A DNA stretch of 63,559 nucleotides from DAOTWA01 sp034435955 (GCA_034435955.1 DAOTWA010000080.1:1-63559), one strand, 5' to 3'. Numbered from the stretch's first letter, positions 52,071 through 60,717 are shown. The notes: a model not told the origin generated them from the sequence alone. Translations and numbers: made by a program.

Positions 52071-52167
52071 TGCATAATGGAGCGGAGAGCGGGGATGTTT
52101 TGCACAAATTCATAATGGAGCGGTAATCCGTGGAGATTATCGTCCTTCGCAAAACAGCCACAGCATT

Positions 52168-52644
52168 TCAGTCATGCACGTGGCCATGCTCCAGTTCTTC
52201 GCTGGTGGCGGGACGGATGGCGAGGATTTGCACATCGAATTGGAGCTCTTTGCCGGCCAGGGGGTGATTCACGTCCAGCGTGACGGAGTTCTCATTGATA
52301 TGATCGATGCGAGCGCGCACAGAGTGCCCATGCTCGTCGGTCAGGCTGACTTCCACACCGGGCTCAAGCGTAATGGTGGCGGGAAACTGGCGCTTCGGCA
52401 GGTCAACGAAGGCGTCCGGATCAATCTCACCGTAGCCATCGGCGGGAGCAACTGTTACAACCTTGCGCTCGCCGACGCTCAGACCATAGAGAGCACTCTC
52501 CAGGCCCGGGATGATCTGTCCCGCCCCCTGGATGAAGCGGAAAGGCTGGCGGTCGTCGGACATGTCATAAATCTGGCCTTCCACGTGGAGCACGTAACTC
52601 ATGCTAACCACCTGGCCATCTTGCACGGTTAATTCTTCACTCAT
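52168..52644 (-). CDS. FKBP-type peptidyl-prolyl isomerase, SlyD-like
   Basis: A 158-residue isomerase of the SlyD group: the FKBP part (YVLHVEGQIYDMS, GAGQIIPGLESALYGLSVGE) is interrupted by the insert-in-flap chaperone domain (PKRQFPATITLEPGVEV to INENSVTLDVNHPLAGKEL). The long His-rich metal-binding tail of E. coli SlyD is missing, leaving only HGHVHD. It acts in the cytosol. ATG 52644 has GGAG six bases upstream. Confidence 0.94.
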   Translation of the reverse strand: MSEELTVQDGQVVSMSYVLHVEGQIYDMSDDRQPFRFIQGAGQIIPGLESALYGLSVGERKVVTVAPADGYGEIDPDAFVDLPKRQFPATITLEPGVEVSLTDEHGHSVRARIDHINENSVTLDVNHPLAGKELQFDVQILAIRPATSEELEHGHVHD

Positions 52645-52840
52645 CGGTTTCTCCATCCAGGCTGGCGGTGGGATGTGAAGCGAGCCAGCCAGTTAGTCGA
52701 TTTTACCCTTTTCGTGAAGAAATAGCTACTATTTTCATCCACCTCGATCCTGTTGGGCAAGATCGCATGCTCCGCGTCACTGCGTCACCGCTAGCTTCCA
52801 TCTCATCTTGTCGTGTTCGTACGCCTGAGATGTGAGGGGA

Positions 52841-52853
52841 TGACAGTCTGTCA
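52841..52853. promoter_or_regulatory. Palindrome TGACAGTCTGTCA upstream of a promoter
   Basis: A perfect 6+1+6 inverted repeat about 50 bases upstream of the TATAAT at 52905. It is a plausible transcription-factor site for the MFS/kinase operon; the regulator is unknown. Confidence 0.35.
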
Positions 52854-52904
52854 GATCGCCGGGACGAATATCGGCCATCAGGGATATCTTTAGAGCAGGA
52901 TAGC

Positions 52905-52910
52905 TATAAT
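52905..52910 (+). promoter_or_regulatory. -10 box upstream of a 29-codon frame and the MFS gene
   Basis: TATAAT lies seven bases before an ATG at 52918, the same spacing seen at other leaderless genes in this window. The -35 region is poor. Confidence 0.4.
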
Positions 52911-52917
52911 ACCTATC

Positions 52918-53007
52918 ATGAGGAAATCTATTCCAGGTTGGGAAAATAGTGAAACCGCAAATTCCGATATCGAAGTTTTAAGGAAGGCAATTGATTTCAC
53001 GAATTAA
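52918..53007 (+). CDS. Possible 29-aa leaderless peptide
   Basis: A short frame starting MRKSIPGWENSE and ending in TAA at 53007, with TATAAT seven bases upstream of the ATG and no ribosome site. The spacing matches the leaderless pattern in this window. The product is not recognised. It might be a leader peptide for the genes at 53070 and 54329, or simply untranslated leader. Confidence 0.25.
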   Translation: MRKSIPGWENSETANSDIEVLRKAIDFTN

Positions 53008-53034
53008 AATAGCCCGATGGGAGGGGGACGGAGG

Positions 53035-53073
53035 ATGAACAACCATATTCGCAGTGGCACCGGACAACCATGA
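53035..53073 (+). CDS. 12-aa leader peptide overlapping the MFS gene start
   Basis: The frame MNNHIRSGTGQP has a purine-rich ribosome site (GGGAGGGGG) seven bases upstream, and its TGA overlaps the ATG of the MFS gene at 53070 as ATGA. The MFS start itself has no Shine-Dalgarno sequence, so translation is probably coupled through this mini-gene. Confidence 0.45.
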   Translation: MNNHIRSGTGQP

Positions 53074-54230
53074 GCATCGTCGCAACGGCGGCCAACAAAG
53101 CGCGCGGTTTGTATCTGGGCTATTACATGGCCTATGGTGCGCTGCTTCCATTCCTGAATCTGTACTTCAGGCGTATTGGGATGGACGGCGTGCAGATCGG
53201 GGCGCTGACCGCCATCCCGGTCCTGGCGACCACGCTGGGTGCACTGGTATGGTCGCTCATCGCTGACAGCTTTCACCTCCAGGCATGGATTCTGAGGATG
53301 GTGTTTCTAATCTCGCCCTTGACAGTTTTGATGATGACTCGTTCGACCAGCTTTGCCGGTTTGCTCGCCCTGGGCGTTGCATTTGGTTTCTTCACCAGCC
53401 CCATCGTTCCCATTCTGGACAGCTCGGCCATCGAAATCGTAAAGGTATCCCGGGTTTCTTATGGTGGGATGAGGGTATGGGGATCAATCGGCTGGACTCT
53501 TTCCGCCTGGCTGGTTGGTCTGATCCAGGAAAAGGCAGGGATGCACACATTTTTCTACGCCTACGCAGTCCTGATGGGGTTGACTTTCCTTTTTTTGCTG
53601 ATGCAGGAGCAAGCAGCATCGGCCCGGGAGAGCTTCGTACGGCCAAATATTACCAGCCTGCTCACTTTCGACGTCGGCAGTTTCATATTCAGCGTCTTTT
53701 TAGTCGGCACTTCAATGGGAGCAGTGAGCGCCTTTTTCAGTATCTATATGGACCAGATCGGCGCGACAGAAGGAAGCATCGGGTTGGCGTGGGCGTTATC
53801 CTCGCTCAGCGAGATACCGATCTTTTGGTTTTCGGCCGTAATCCTCCGTCGCGTCAGCGTTACGAGATTATTGGAATTTGCTTACATGATTTATGGGGCA
53901 CGCTGGATGCTGTTATCTTTTATCATGGTGCCGTGGCTGGCGCTTTTGACCCAGCTATTGAACGGTCTTTCTTTTGCCATCTTCCTCGCGGCCGGGGTGA
54001 CGCACATCAACAATCTTGCGCCACAGGGAATGAACACGACCGTCCAGGCGCTGCTAACCACCACCTACTTCAGCGTTGGTTCGATCTGCGGGGCCATGGT
54101 GGGCGGCTTTCTTTTCGACCAAATCGGTTCATTGTGGTTATTCCGCGTTTCGGCAGCTTTGGCCGTGGGTGGTTTGCTTGTTTTCAATCTGGCGAGGGTT
54201 TATCGAAAGGGCGTGGCGCAAACCTCGTGA
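53070..54230 (+). CDS. MFS transporter (MFS_1-like)
   Basis: A 386-residue transporter with about twelve helices. It opens GLYLGYYMAYGALLPFLNLYFRRIGM, typical of the LacY/nucleoside-H+-symporter-like subgroup MFS_1_like, and has GGMRVWGSIGWTLSAW as motif A equivalent and PQGMNTTVQALLTTTYFSVG near the end. It probably imports a sugar or nucleoside. A sugar kinase-like gene follows 98 bases downstream, which fits import and phosphorylation of one compound. Confidence 0.87.
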   Translation: MSIVATAANKARGLYLGYYMAYGALLPFLNLYFRRIGMDGVQIGALTAIPVLATTLGALVWSLIADSFHLQAWILRMVFLISPLTVLMMTRSTSFAGLLALGVAFGFFTSPIVPILDSSAIEIVKVSRVSYGGMRVWGSIGWTLSAWLVGLIQEKAGMHTFFYAYAVLMGLTFLFLLMQEQAASARESFVRPNITSLLTFDVGSFIFSVFLVGTSMGAVSAFFSIYMDQIGATEGSIGLAWALSSLSEIPIFWFSAVILRRVSVTRLLEFAYMIYGARWMLLSFIMVPWLALLTQLLNGLSFAIFLAAGVTHINNLAPQGMNTTVQALLTTTYFSVGSICGAMVGGFLFDQIGSLWLFRVSAALAVGGLLVFNLARVYRKGVAQTS

Positions 54231-54328
54231 GGAGGAATGACCATCGAATCGCCAAAAAGTTGGGATATAAAAGGAATAATCGAAGAGCTGCGTATAGTCT
54301 GCAATCTATTGGCCAAACACAGAGGTGT

Positions 54329-55327
54329 ATGATGCGTTACGTTCTGGGAGTCGACGGCGGATCGAGCAAGACTCACGCACTGGTACTCGAAGAAACGGGC
54401 GCCGCGCGTGGTTTCGGACAGGCCGGGTGCGGCAATCACCAGATATTCGGTCTGGAACACGCACTGGTAGAGATCGACCGGGCGGTCCGGGCTGCGGTTG
54501 CCATGGCAGGAATACACGGGGACCCTGTGGACGACGCCTGCTACTGTTTGGCGGGGGCCGATTTCCCAGAGGACTATGCCCGTTTGCAAGAGGCGTTGCA
54601 AGTCATTTACCCGGCTCGGGCGGTCAGGGTCAAGAACGACACATTGGCGGCTATGCGCGCCGGGCTGAGCCGGCCATGGGGAGTGGTGGTCATCTGTGGG
54701 ACGGGTTTCAACGCCGCCGGGCGCGCGCCGGATGGGCGCGAGATCGTGCTGCCCGGATTGGGTCCAATCTCCGGCGATTGGGGCGGTGGAGCCGCATTGA
54801 GCCAAGAAATGATCCGTTTGGTGATGCGCGCCTGGGACGGGCGCGGTGAGCCCACTCTGCTCACCCAACTGGTTCTGCGCGAGCTGGCGGTTCCAACTGT
54901 CGAAACATTGTTATTAAAACTGTACCATCACGAGATAGAAGAGCGAAGATTGCTCGAGCTGACGCCCTTGCTCTTCGAAGCGGCGGAGGCGGGTGATGGT
55001 CCGGCCTGCGAACTGGTGGTTCGCATGGGGATGGAAGTCGGGGTAACTGCTCGAGCCCTCATCCGGCGATTGGGCCTGCAACAGACGGATGTCGAGGTGA
55101 TTTTGGGAGGCAGCGTGTTCAAGGGAAAAGGCCACCTACTTACCGATACCGTAGCACAGGAGGTGCGTCGCGAGGCCCCGATGGCGAAGATTGTACGGCC
55201 GCGCTACGAGCCGGTGGTGGGCGCGGCGCTCATCGCTCTGGAAGCGATGGGGGTGGATATAGACGAACGAATCCGCTCCAGGCTGGATGAAACTTTGCCC
55301 AAAGAGTTAATTGTGGTCACAGAATAG
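54329..55327 (+). CDS. BadF/BadG/BcrA-type ATPase, N-acetylglucosamine-kinase-like
   Basis: A 332-residue actin-fold kinase. The phosphate-1 loop is VLGVDGGSSKTHALV at the N-terminus, the phosphate-2 loop is GVVVICGTGFNAAG, and the adenosine region is VILGGSVFKGKG. GPISGDWGGGAAL is the sugar-site region typical of NagK-like members. Likely substrate: an amino sugar or cell-wall sugar brought in by the upstream transporter. ATG at 54329 is preceded by GAGG; the adjacent ATG 54332 is equally possible. Confidence 0.88.
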   Translation: MMRYVLGVDGGSSKTHALVLEETGAARGFGQAGCGNHQIFGLEHALVEIDRAVRAAVAMAGIHGDPVDDACYCLAGADFPEDYARLQEALQVIYPARAVRVKNDTLAAMRAGLSRPWGVVVICGTGFNAAGRAPDGREIVLPGLGPISGDWGGGAALSQEMIRLVMRAWDGRGEPTLLTQLVLRELAVPTVETLLLKLYHHEIEERRLLELTPLLFEAAEAGDGPACELVVRMGMEVGVTARALIRRLGLQQTDVEVILGGSVFKGKGHLLTDTVAQEVRREAPMAKIVRPRYEPVVGAALIALEAMGVDIDERIRSRLDETLPKELIVVTE

Positions 55328-55375
55328 ACAGCCTTCGGAAGGCGGTGAAGAAGAAATGGGCGTAGGTCGCGCGGA

Positions 55376-55798
55376 CTAGCGGCCGGCGAGGAAATTAATC
55401 AGTGAAGGCTTCTTGTGATGCACCGCATCGGGGAAGCCGACAGGCACGGGTGCGGCAGGCTGAGCCAGATCCTGGGGTGGAACTGGCGCGCCAGCCGGTT
55501 GGGCAGGAATGGCGGGAGGGATCGTCGGCGCCGTCGGTTGGATCGGCACGAGCGAGGCGAAGCCTTTGAGAATGAGCGGGGCGGTGATGCCCACATTGAT
55601 GGCCAGCCAGGGATTGTTGGGCTGCACCCCCTGGATCAGCACCAACCCGCCTCCGGCCAGGATCATGATGCCAGTGACGATCCAGTAAAACGGGCTACGG
55701 ATATAGGTGGGCAGGTTGGGCGATTCGCGCAGGGAATACCATTTCAGCAATTCGCCCAGCCCACCGCCAATGACGCCATAAAGAAAGCTCAATGCCAT
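55376..55798 (-). CDS. Hypothetical small membrane protein with proline-rich tail
   Basis: A 140-residue protein with two or three hydrophobic helices (ALSFLYGVIGGGLGELL, FYWIVTGIMILAGGGLVLI and AINVGITAPLILKGFASL) and a tail rich in Pro and Ala (residues about 88-125). Not recognised. AAGGAGA lies seven bases upstream of the ATG, so it is a credible gene. It converges on the kinase gene. Confidence 0.7.
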   Translation of the reverse strand: MALSFLYGVIGGGLGELLKWYSLRESPNLPTYIRSPFYWIVTGIMILAGGGLVLIQGVQPNNPWLAINVGITAPLILKGFASLVPIQPTAPTIPPAIPAQPAGAPVPPQDLAQPAAPVPVGFPDAVHHKKPSLINFLAGR

Positions 55799-56601
55799 GG
55801 GCTCATCTCCTTAGCATGTCAAACCTAAAAAGCGAAATGCGTTTTTTTCAGATCGCCGGCGTAAAACGAAACCGATTCGTGCCTGGCTTTAAGGTCATGT
55901 AGCTCGACGCCACTGGTGGCGGCGCCGCCTCGGGAAGAGCCGGAGATTGGTTGCTGATGGGAAGATGTTGAGGACCTCCCAAACCAACTTTATGCCTGGC
56001 AATCGGTTCGGCTCGAGTATGGATCTGTCCAGGTTGCCAAGGGCATACATAACCATTATGATAATTTGCACCGAAAACCTCATAGAATATAGCATCTTAC
56101 CGTTTTGGATACAATACCATTCGAATGAAGAATAATGCAAACATTCAACTAAAAACCGGGTTCTTAAAAATTAAATTGCCCGCTCAGAGGCGCTTGATCT
56201 ACGCAAGCCGGTCCAGCGGTGATGCTTCCGGCCGGGCAACCGTGTTGCGAGCATGCCGGCGCCCGGCGGAGGCGCTATTGTGAATGGTTCGCAGTCCAGC
56301 CTAAGGGCGAATGTGCGCTCGGGGTGTTTTGCGGATATTTCCATTTGTCGCCAGAATAAAGGCGGTGTATCCTTACCGATGGGAATTCCAGCCAGGGCGA
56401 TCGGTCCATATCATGGCAGGTTTCCAGGTTCGCATCGATCATCTGAGTCAGAGGCGAGGGATCATTCTTGCCTCGGGTTGAGTTTCTTTTTCTTGGGTGC
56501 AGCCCATCTATATTGGTGCGATTGGCGGCCAGCAGGAACATCATGCTATATTTATTACAACAACAACTTATCGGCGATGAAGATCTATTCCAGAAAGTGA
56601 G
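55799..56601. other. 800-base region without a convincing gene
   Basis: Short frames on both strands (for example 56253-56600 plus, 55895-56140 minus) have biased composition and no motif or ribosome site. One GC-rich block can fold into a three-stem junction: 56176-56182 with 56233-56239 (7 bp) enclosing 56192-56196 with 56204-56208 and a short third stem near 56209-56230. It may be an untranslated leader or small RNA for the next gene, or degraded sequence. Confidence 0.35.
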
Positions 56602-57702
56602 ATGGGAATGGCAAGCAGAGTTTCGTTTGGTTTCCCCAGAATGCACCTCGAACAAGGCGAAAAGCGCGACTTTCTGCCTACGCTAATCGGCCATCTGGAT
56701 CGGCACGGAGTTGAGGTTTATCTTGAGCGCGGATATGGAACGGGTCTGGGCCTGGTTGAAGAGGAGTATCGTAAGGCAGCTCCGCATGTAGAATTCGTAT
56801 CGAACGAAGAGACTTACCAGCAGGATATCGTGGTCGTGCTGCGCTACCCGGGCGACGATGCAGCGCGCAGGCTCCGGCCTGGCGCCTGCCTGATATCGAT
56901 GCTCCACTATCCCACCCGTCCCAAGAGGGTGGATTTCCTCAGGTCTTTGGGGATCGAAGCGATTTCTCTTGATTCGATCAAAGACGACGTGGGTCGGAGG
57001 ATGGTGGAAAATTTGAAGGCGGTAGGCTGGAATGGCATGGAAGCAGCTTTCAAGGTGCTACACGACATCTATCCAGCTCCGGGACTCGAGGATCCTACCC
57101 GCAATCCAATCAAAGTCACCGTGATGGGGGCGGGCGCCGTGGGAATGTACGCGATACAGGCAGCGATCCGCTATGGCAATGAAGAAACCTGGCAGCGCAT
57201 GGCGGCCATCGGTGCGACTGGCGTGCAGGTTACAGCGGTAGATTATGACCTGACCAACCATCCGGCAATCATGCAACAGATCATTAAGTACACGGACATC
57301 CTGGTTGACGCCACCCAGCGAACAGACCCAAGCAAACCCATCATCCCGAATGATTGGATCGGTATGATGCGCGCACACGCAATTCTGGTGGATCTGTCCG
57401 TGGATCCGTACGATCTGACTGTCGAACCTCCGCTGGTAAAAGGAAATTTGGATAAATATGTCTTCCTGCCCGACGACCCGGATTGGGATATGAATGTCCC
57501 CAATGAAATCCCTTCACGTGAACGAAGGGCGACGGTCAGTTGCTACTCATGGCCGGGGATTCATCCCGAAGCGTGCATGGATCATTACGGGCGGCAGTTG
57601 GAGCCGCTGATGGAGACCCTTCTGACAAGGGGTTACGACCATATCGGGTTATCGGGAGGATATTTCGAGCGGGCGTTGGCCAGGGCGAAGCTGCCGGGCT
57701 GA
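56602..57702 (+). CDS. Alanine-dehydrogenase/saccharopine-dehydrogenase-like NAD-binding protein
   Basis: A 366-residue protein with the two-domain AlaDH_PNT architecture. The N-domain has GHLDRHGVEVYLERGYGTGLGL and SMLHYP with the catalytic His. The lysine found in alanine dehydrogenases (VKEP) is replaced by Arg in VLRYPG. The NAD domain has VMGAGAVGMYAIQAA and later VDLSVDPYD, matching the catalytic Asp region. It may oxidise a different amino acid or opine, or be a related enzyme with changed chemistry. The start is ATG 56602, with ATG 56608 as alternative; no clear ribosome site. Confidence 0.78.
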   Translation: MGMASRVSFGFPRMHLEQGEKRDFLPTLIGHLDRHGVEVYLERGYGTGLGLVEEEYRKAAPHVEFVSNEETYQQDIVVVLRYPGDDAARRLRPGACLISMLHYPTRPKRVDFLRSLGIEAISLDSIKDDVGRRMVENLKAVGWNGMEAAFKVLHDIYPAPGLEDPTRNPIKVTVMGAGAVGMYAIQAAIRYGNEETWQRMAAIGATGVQVTAVDYDLTNHPAIMQQIIKYTDILVDATQRTDPSKPIIPNDWIGMMRAHAILVDLSVDPYDLTVEPPLVKGNLDKYVFLPDDPDWDMNVPNEIPSRERRATVSCYSWPGIHPEACMDHYGRQLEPLMETLLTRGYDHIGLSGGYFERALARAKLPG

Positions 57703-57734
57703 CAAGGAATACAATTTAGCCGAAATGAGGTCAT

Positions 57735-58775
57735 ATTAAAACTCTATTCGTAAGATTAATTGCATATACCCTGTTTATATTCTCGCTGGGTTGTCAGCCG
57801 GGAGTTGGCAGAATACAATCTGCTGATCCAACCCATGGCCAAAAGGTGACGGTCATGGCTCAGCGTGAGTATGCTGTCCAACAGCAATTAACCTTAGTCA
57901 ATGAGGGGCCGGGGCAGCCAGAGAAGCAAAATATCTGGATTGGCTTGATCAGCGACTTTCCCCCATATCAAAAAGTTCGCTCAATGGAGATATCTCCAAA
58001 TCGCTACAGTCAGGTGATTGATGAGTATGGCAATCATTATGCTGAGTTTGATTTTTCTAAACAGCCAGCCGGAACAACCCAAACGATAACGATCGTCTAT
58101 CGTGTGGTGGTTAACGAATTATCCTTCGATTTATCGAACTGTCAGGGTCAGGGTGAGCGGCCCGACTTGTTTCTTCAACCTGAGGTGCACATCGAGTCGG
58201 ACAATCCACAGATTGTGGCGTTGGCGGCTCAACTTTCAAAAGATAAAAGCACTGTTTGTCAACAGGTGCGGGCATTTTATGATTACGTCGGTGACAAACT
58301 GACCTACACCCCGAATGGCAGGAATTGGGGCGCCCAGGCGGCACTCGGGCCGATGGGATCTGACTGCACCGAATACACCGATTTGGTGGTGGCTTTAAGC
58401 CGGGCACAGGGTATTCCCGCTCGTTATTTCGAGGGATTGAGGGTTATCGAGGATGGCACGGAAACCACTTATATTGAGCATGCTTGGCCAGATGTGTACA
58501 TGCCCGGCGTCGGGTGGACGGCATTGGATCCCACTCTAGGAAGGCACCCAGTCAATCGAGAGGCTTATTTTGCCCACTATACCCCGGATCATATTATTGT
58601 GACTATGGGAGCAAATCCTTCGGTATTACGCGGGAGCAGCTATTGGACGCACCTCTACTGGCCAGGTGACAGCACTCATATACGTGTACATGGTCAGTGG
58701 GAAATCGAATTATTGAGCAAGGGAAATAAACAAAACTCCCTCATCGATGCGGAAGCGGTGATCGTGCAACGATGA
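57735..58775 (+). CDS. Transglutaminase-like domain lipoprotein with a non-AUG start
   Basis: About 346 residues. The catalytic triad is clear: Cys in GSDCTEYTDLVVALSRAQG, His in YIEHAWPDVY and Asp in ALDPTLGRH. The frame is open upstream to 57729, where a lipoprotein signal (LFVRLIAYTLFIFSLGC) is encoded without any ATG, GTG or TTG; the best start is ATT at 57735, four bases after GAGG. Starting at GTG 57846 would lose the signal peptide. The product is probably anchored outside the membrane and acts as a peptidase or crosslinking enzyme. Its 3' end carries the terminator of the opposing ABC operon. Confidence 0.75.
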   Translation: MKTLFVRLIAYTLFIFSLGCQPGVGRIQSADPTHGQKVTVMAQREYAVQQQLTLVNEGPGQPEKQNIWIGLISDFPPYQKVRSMEISPNRYSQVIDEYGNHYAEFDFSKQPAGTTQTITIVYRVVVNELSFDLSNCQGQGERPDLFLQPEVHIESDNPQIVALAAQLSKDKSTVCQQVRAFYDYVGDKLTYTPNGRNWGAQAALGPMGSDCTEYTDLVVALSRAQGIPARYFEGLRVIEDGTETTYIEHAWPDVYMPGVGWTALDPTLGRHPVNREAYFAHYTPDHIIVTMGANPSVLRGSSYWTHLYWPGDSTHIRVHGQWEIELLSKGNKQNSLIDAEAVIVQR

Positions 58776-58780
58776 GGGAG
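58736..58780 (-). terminator. Terminator of the sugar ABC operon
   Basis: CTCCCTCATCG and CGATGAGGGAG (58736-58746 with 58770-58780) form an 11-bp stem. On the minus strand it lies 36 bases past the permease stop and is followed by TTTTGTTTATTT. It is embedded in the last codons of the convergent transglutaminase gene. Confidence 0.75.
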
Positions 58781-58816
58781 GATTTGAAGAGATTATTTTG
58801 AAGGCTTTCGACTTAA

Positions 58817-59869
58817 TTATTCCCCCCGTTTGCGCAGGTAAGTGTGCATAATGACCGATAAAACGATGATGAAACCATAGATTAACTGGGTCAAGAAGCC
58901 CGTCAGGCCAACGGCTACCGTCGCGGCATCGATTGAGCCGATGATGAACGTACCGAGGAACGTCCCCAGAATTGTGCCGGTACCGCCAAAGACGGATGTT
59001 CCACCCAGGAAGACCGCCGCCAGGGTGTTCAGCAGATAACCGCTGCCCATATTGGGCCAAAAGTAAGCAATATAGAAACTGTTTACAAGACCTGCAAAGG
59101 CAGAGATCAGACCCACCAACATGAAGGATTGAATACGCACTAGACCGGTATTGACGCCCATCAATTCGGCGCTGTTGATGTTGTCGCCGGTCAGATAGAC
59201 ATGGGCGCCAAATTTATGGCGATTTAGCAATACCCAGATAGCAATGGTGATAATGACCAGCCAAACCATTTGCATGGGCAGGAACCCCCAAAGTTGCCCG
59301 ACCAACAGAGGGTAAAAGAAGGTTTGCTTGATATATTCCAGGGGAAAATTCGTGCCCGATGTAAGTACGAGGACAGCCCCCCGCCAGAAGAATTGCGTAC
59401 CAATGGTGACGACCAGCGAAGGAATGCCCACTTTCACAATGATGGTTCCATTGAGCCAGCCAATGATCGTCCCGGTTAGCAGGGCGGCTAATATTCCTAA
59501 TCCCACTCGTACAGTCGTGCTGGCGACGGTACTACCTATGAATGCCGTCTCGTTGTAGATGAATGAAAATGCAACCATTCCCATGGCCATGATCGAAGGA
59601 AATGAAAGATCGATTTCCTTCGCAATGACTACGACAGTCAAAGGAATGGCCATGATGGCAAAGAATGGAGTGGAGGTCATGAAGGCGAGGTAAATCTGGG
59701 GAGATAAAAAGGTGCGAGGGGCAGAAACGATAAATATCAGCCACAAGCACAGAAAGACCCCCAGAATTCCGAGTTGAGCACTATTCGTGCGGATGAACCT
59801 CCTCAAATTGAATGGAACTTTATAACGAGGAGTTACTGTAGGCACGGTTTCATTGATTTGAGAATTCAT
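58817..59869 (-). CDS. Sugar ABC transporter permease, RbsC-like
   Basis: A 350-residue membrane protein of the BPD_transp_2 family with about nine to ten helices. AIPLTVVVIAKEIDLSFPSIMAMG is the hallmark of ribose/xylose/galactose permeases (the EIDLS loop), with LTGDNINSAELMGVNTGL as the cytosolic coupling region. It follows the ATPase gene by 24 bases and completes the transporter. Confidence 0.94.
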   Translation of the reverse strand: MNSQINETVPTVTPRYKVPFNLRRFIRTNSAQLGILGVFLCLWLIFIVSAPRTFLSPQIYLAFMTSTPFFAIMAIPLTVVVIAKEIDLSFPSIMAMGMVAFSFIYNETAFIGSTVASTTVRVGLGILAALLTGTIIGWLNGTIIVKVGIPSLVVTIGTQFFWRGAVLVLTSGTNFPLEYIKQTFFYPLLVGQLWGFLPMQMVWLVIITIAIWVLLNRHKFGAHVYLTGDNINSAELMGVNTGLVRIQSFMLVGLISAFAGLVNSFYIAYFWPNMGSGYLLNTLAAVFLGGTSVFGGTGTILGTFLGTFIIGSIDAATVAVGLTGFLTQLIYGFIIVLSVIMHTYLRKRGE

Positions 59870-59893
59870 CGGTATTCATCCATTGTGCAGATG

Positions 59894-60652
59894 CTATTCG
59901 AGATGGCCGGTTTCGGCGACATGAACCATTTTGTCCATCAATTCGGTTAAGCCAATGTCTTTGGTCATGAACTCACCAGCTATCCTGCCCCGGTCAAGCA
60001 CTACCACACGGTCGGCGACATCGTAGACGTGAAAGATATTGTGATCGATGAAAATGGCGGATTTGCCAGCTTCCTTAATGCTTTTCACAAAAGTAACCAG
60101 TTTAGCCACTTCTTTAAGCGAAAGCCCCATCGTCGGCTCGTCAAGGACGATGATATCTGCCTGAAAGAAAAGAGCACGAACGATGGCCACGCCTTGTTTC
60201 TCGCCTCCCGAAAATTTGCCTACGCGAGAATCTGGGCTGACCGCCTGAGAGGTGAAGCCCATTGATTGCACCATTAATCGATGGGTTTCGTCTTTCATCC
60301 GCCGAATATCCAGGAAACCGAGTGAATTGCACAATTCGCGTCCCAGGAATATGTTGCGCCACAGGGTTTGCAATTCGGCCAGCGCACGTTCCTGATATAC
60401 GGTTTCAACCCCCAACTCTCTGGCTTTTGGGACCGTTAAGTGCTCCACCTTCTGGCCATTGAAGTAGATTTCCCCTGAAGTGGGTTGATAATAACCAGTG
60501 ATGATCTTGATCAATGTGGATTTTCCAGCGCCATTATCACCCACCAGGCCGACAATTTCGTTCCGACCAACGCGAAAGTTTATATTCTGCAGCGCCTGAA
60601 CTTCTCCAAAGGATTTCGATACGTTCCTGAGTTCAATACGGTAGTCTTCCAT
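59894..60652 (-). CDS. Sugar ABC transporter ATP-binding protein, single domain
   Basis: A 252-residue ATPase. Walker A GDNGAGKSTLIK, signature FSGGEKQG, Walker B IIVLDEPTMGLSL and switch His in IFIDHN are all intact. Unlike the 509-residue double ATPase at 405-1934 it has one cassette, as in FrcA-type fructose systems. GGAG lies eight bases before its ATG. Confidence 0.94.
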   Translation of the reverse strand: MEDYRIELRNVSKSFGEVQALQNINFRVGRNEIVGLVGDNGAGKSTLIKIITGYYQPTSGEIYFNGQKVEHLTVPKARELGVETVYQERALAELQTLWRNIFLGRELCNSLGFLDIRRMKDETHRLMVQSMGFTSQAVSPDSRVGKFSGGEKQGVAIVRALFFQADIIVLDEPTMGLSLKEVAKLVTFVKSIKEAGKSAIFIDHNIFHVYDVADRVVVLDRGRIAGEFMTKDIGLTELMDKMVHVAETGHLE

Positions 60653-60717
60653 TCGCCGACTCCGATCCGCCAGTGGATAACCCGTTTATTTTAGAATTAC
60701 ATATTTCTGTGAAAATG

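Larger units (their letters stand above)
52645..53034 (+). other. Regulatory intergenic region before the MFS/kinase genes
   Basis: It contains a 13-bp perfect palindrome TGACAGTCTGTCA (52841-52853), a TATAAT box at 52905-52910 and a 29-codon open frame. No RNA gene was recognised. The left 190 bases, including a short direct repeat GCGTCACTGCGTCACC, hold nothing I can name. Confidence 0.5.

Noticed and set aside
53285..54328. Long plus-strand frame joined in front of the kinase
   Set aside because: It is the out-of-frame shadow of the MFS gene that happens to run without stops into the kinase frame. The kinase starts at 54329 with its own ribosome site and its family N-terminus.
55895..56140. 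An 81-codon minus-strand frame in the long intergenic region
   Set aside because: No ribosome site, no recognisable domain, and an implausible basic C-terminus. It is kept only as part of the gene-poor region.
56253..56600. A 115-codon plus-strand frame before the dehydrogenase-like gene
   Set aside because: Low-complexity, Ser/Gly/Arg-rich translation without motifs, no ribosome site, and it lies over a GC-rich block that folds.
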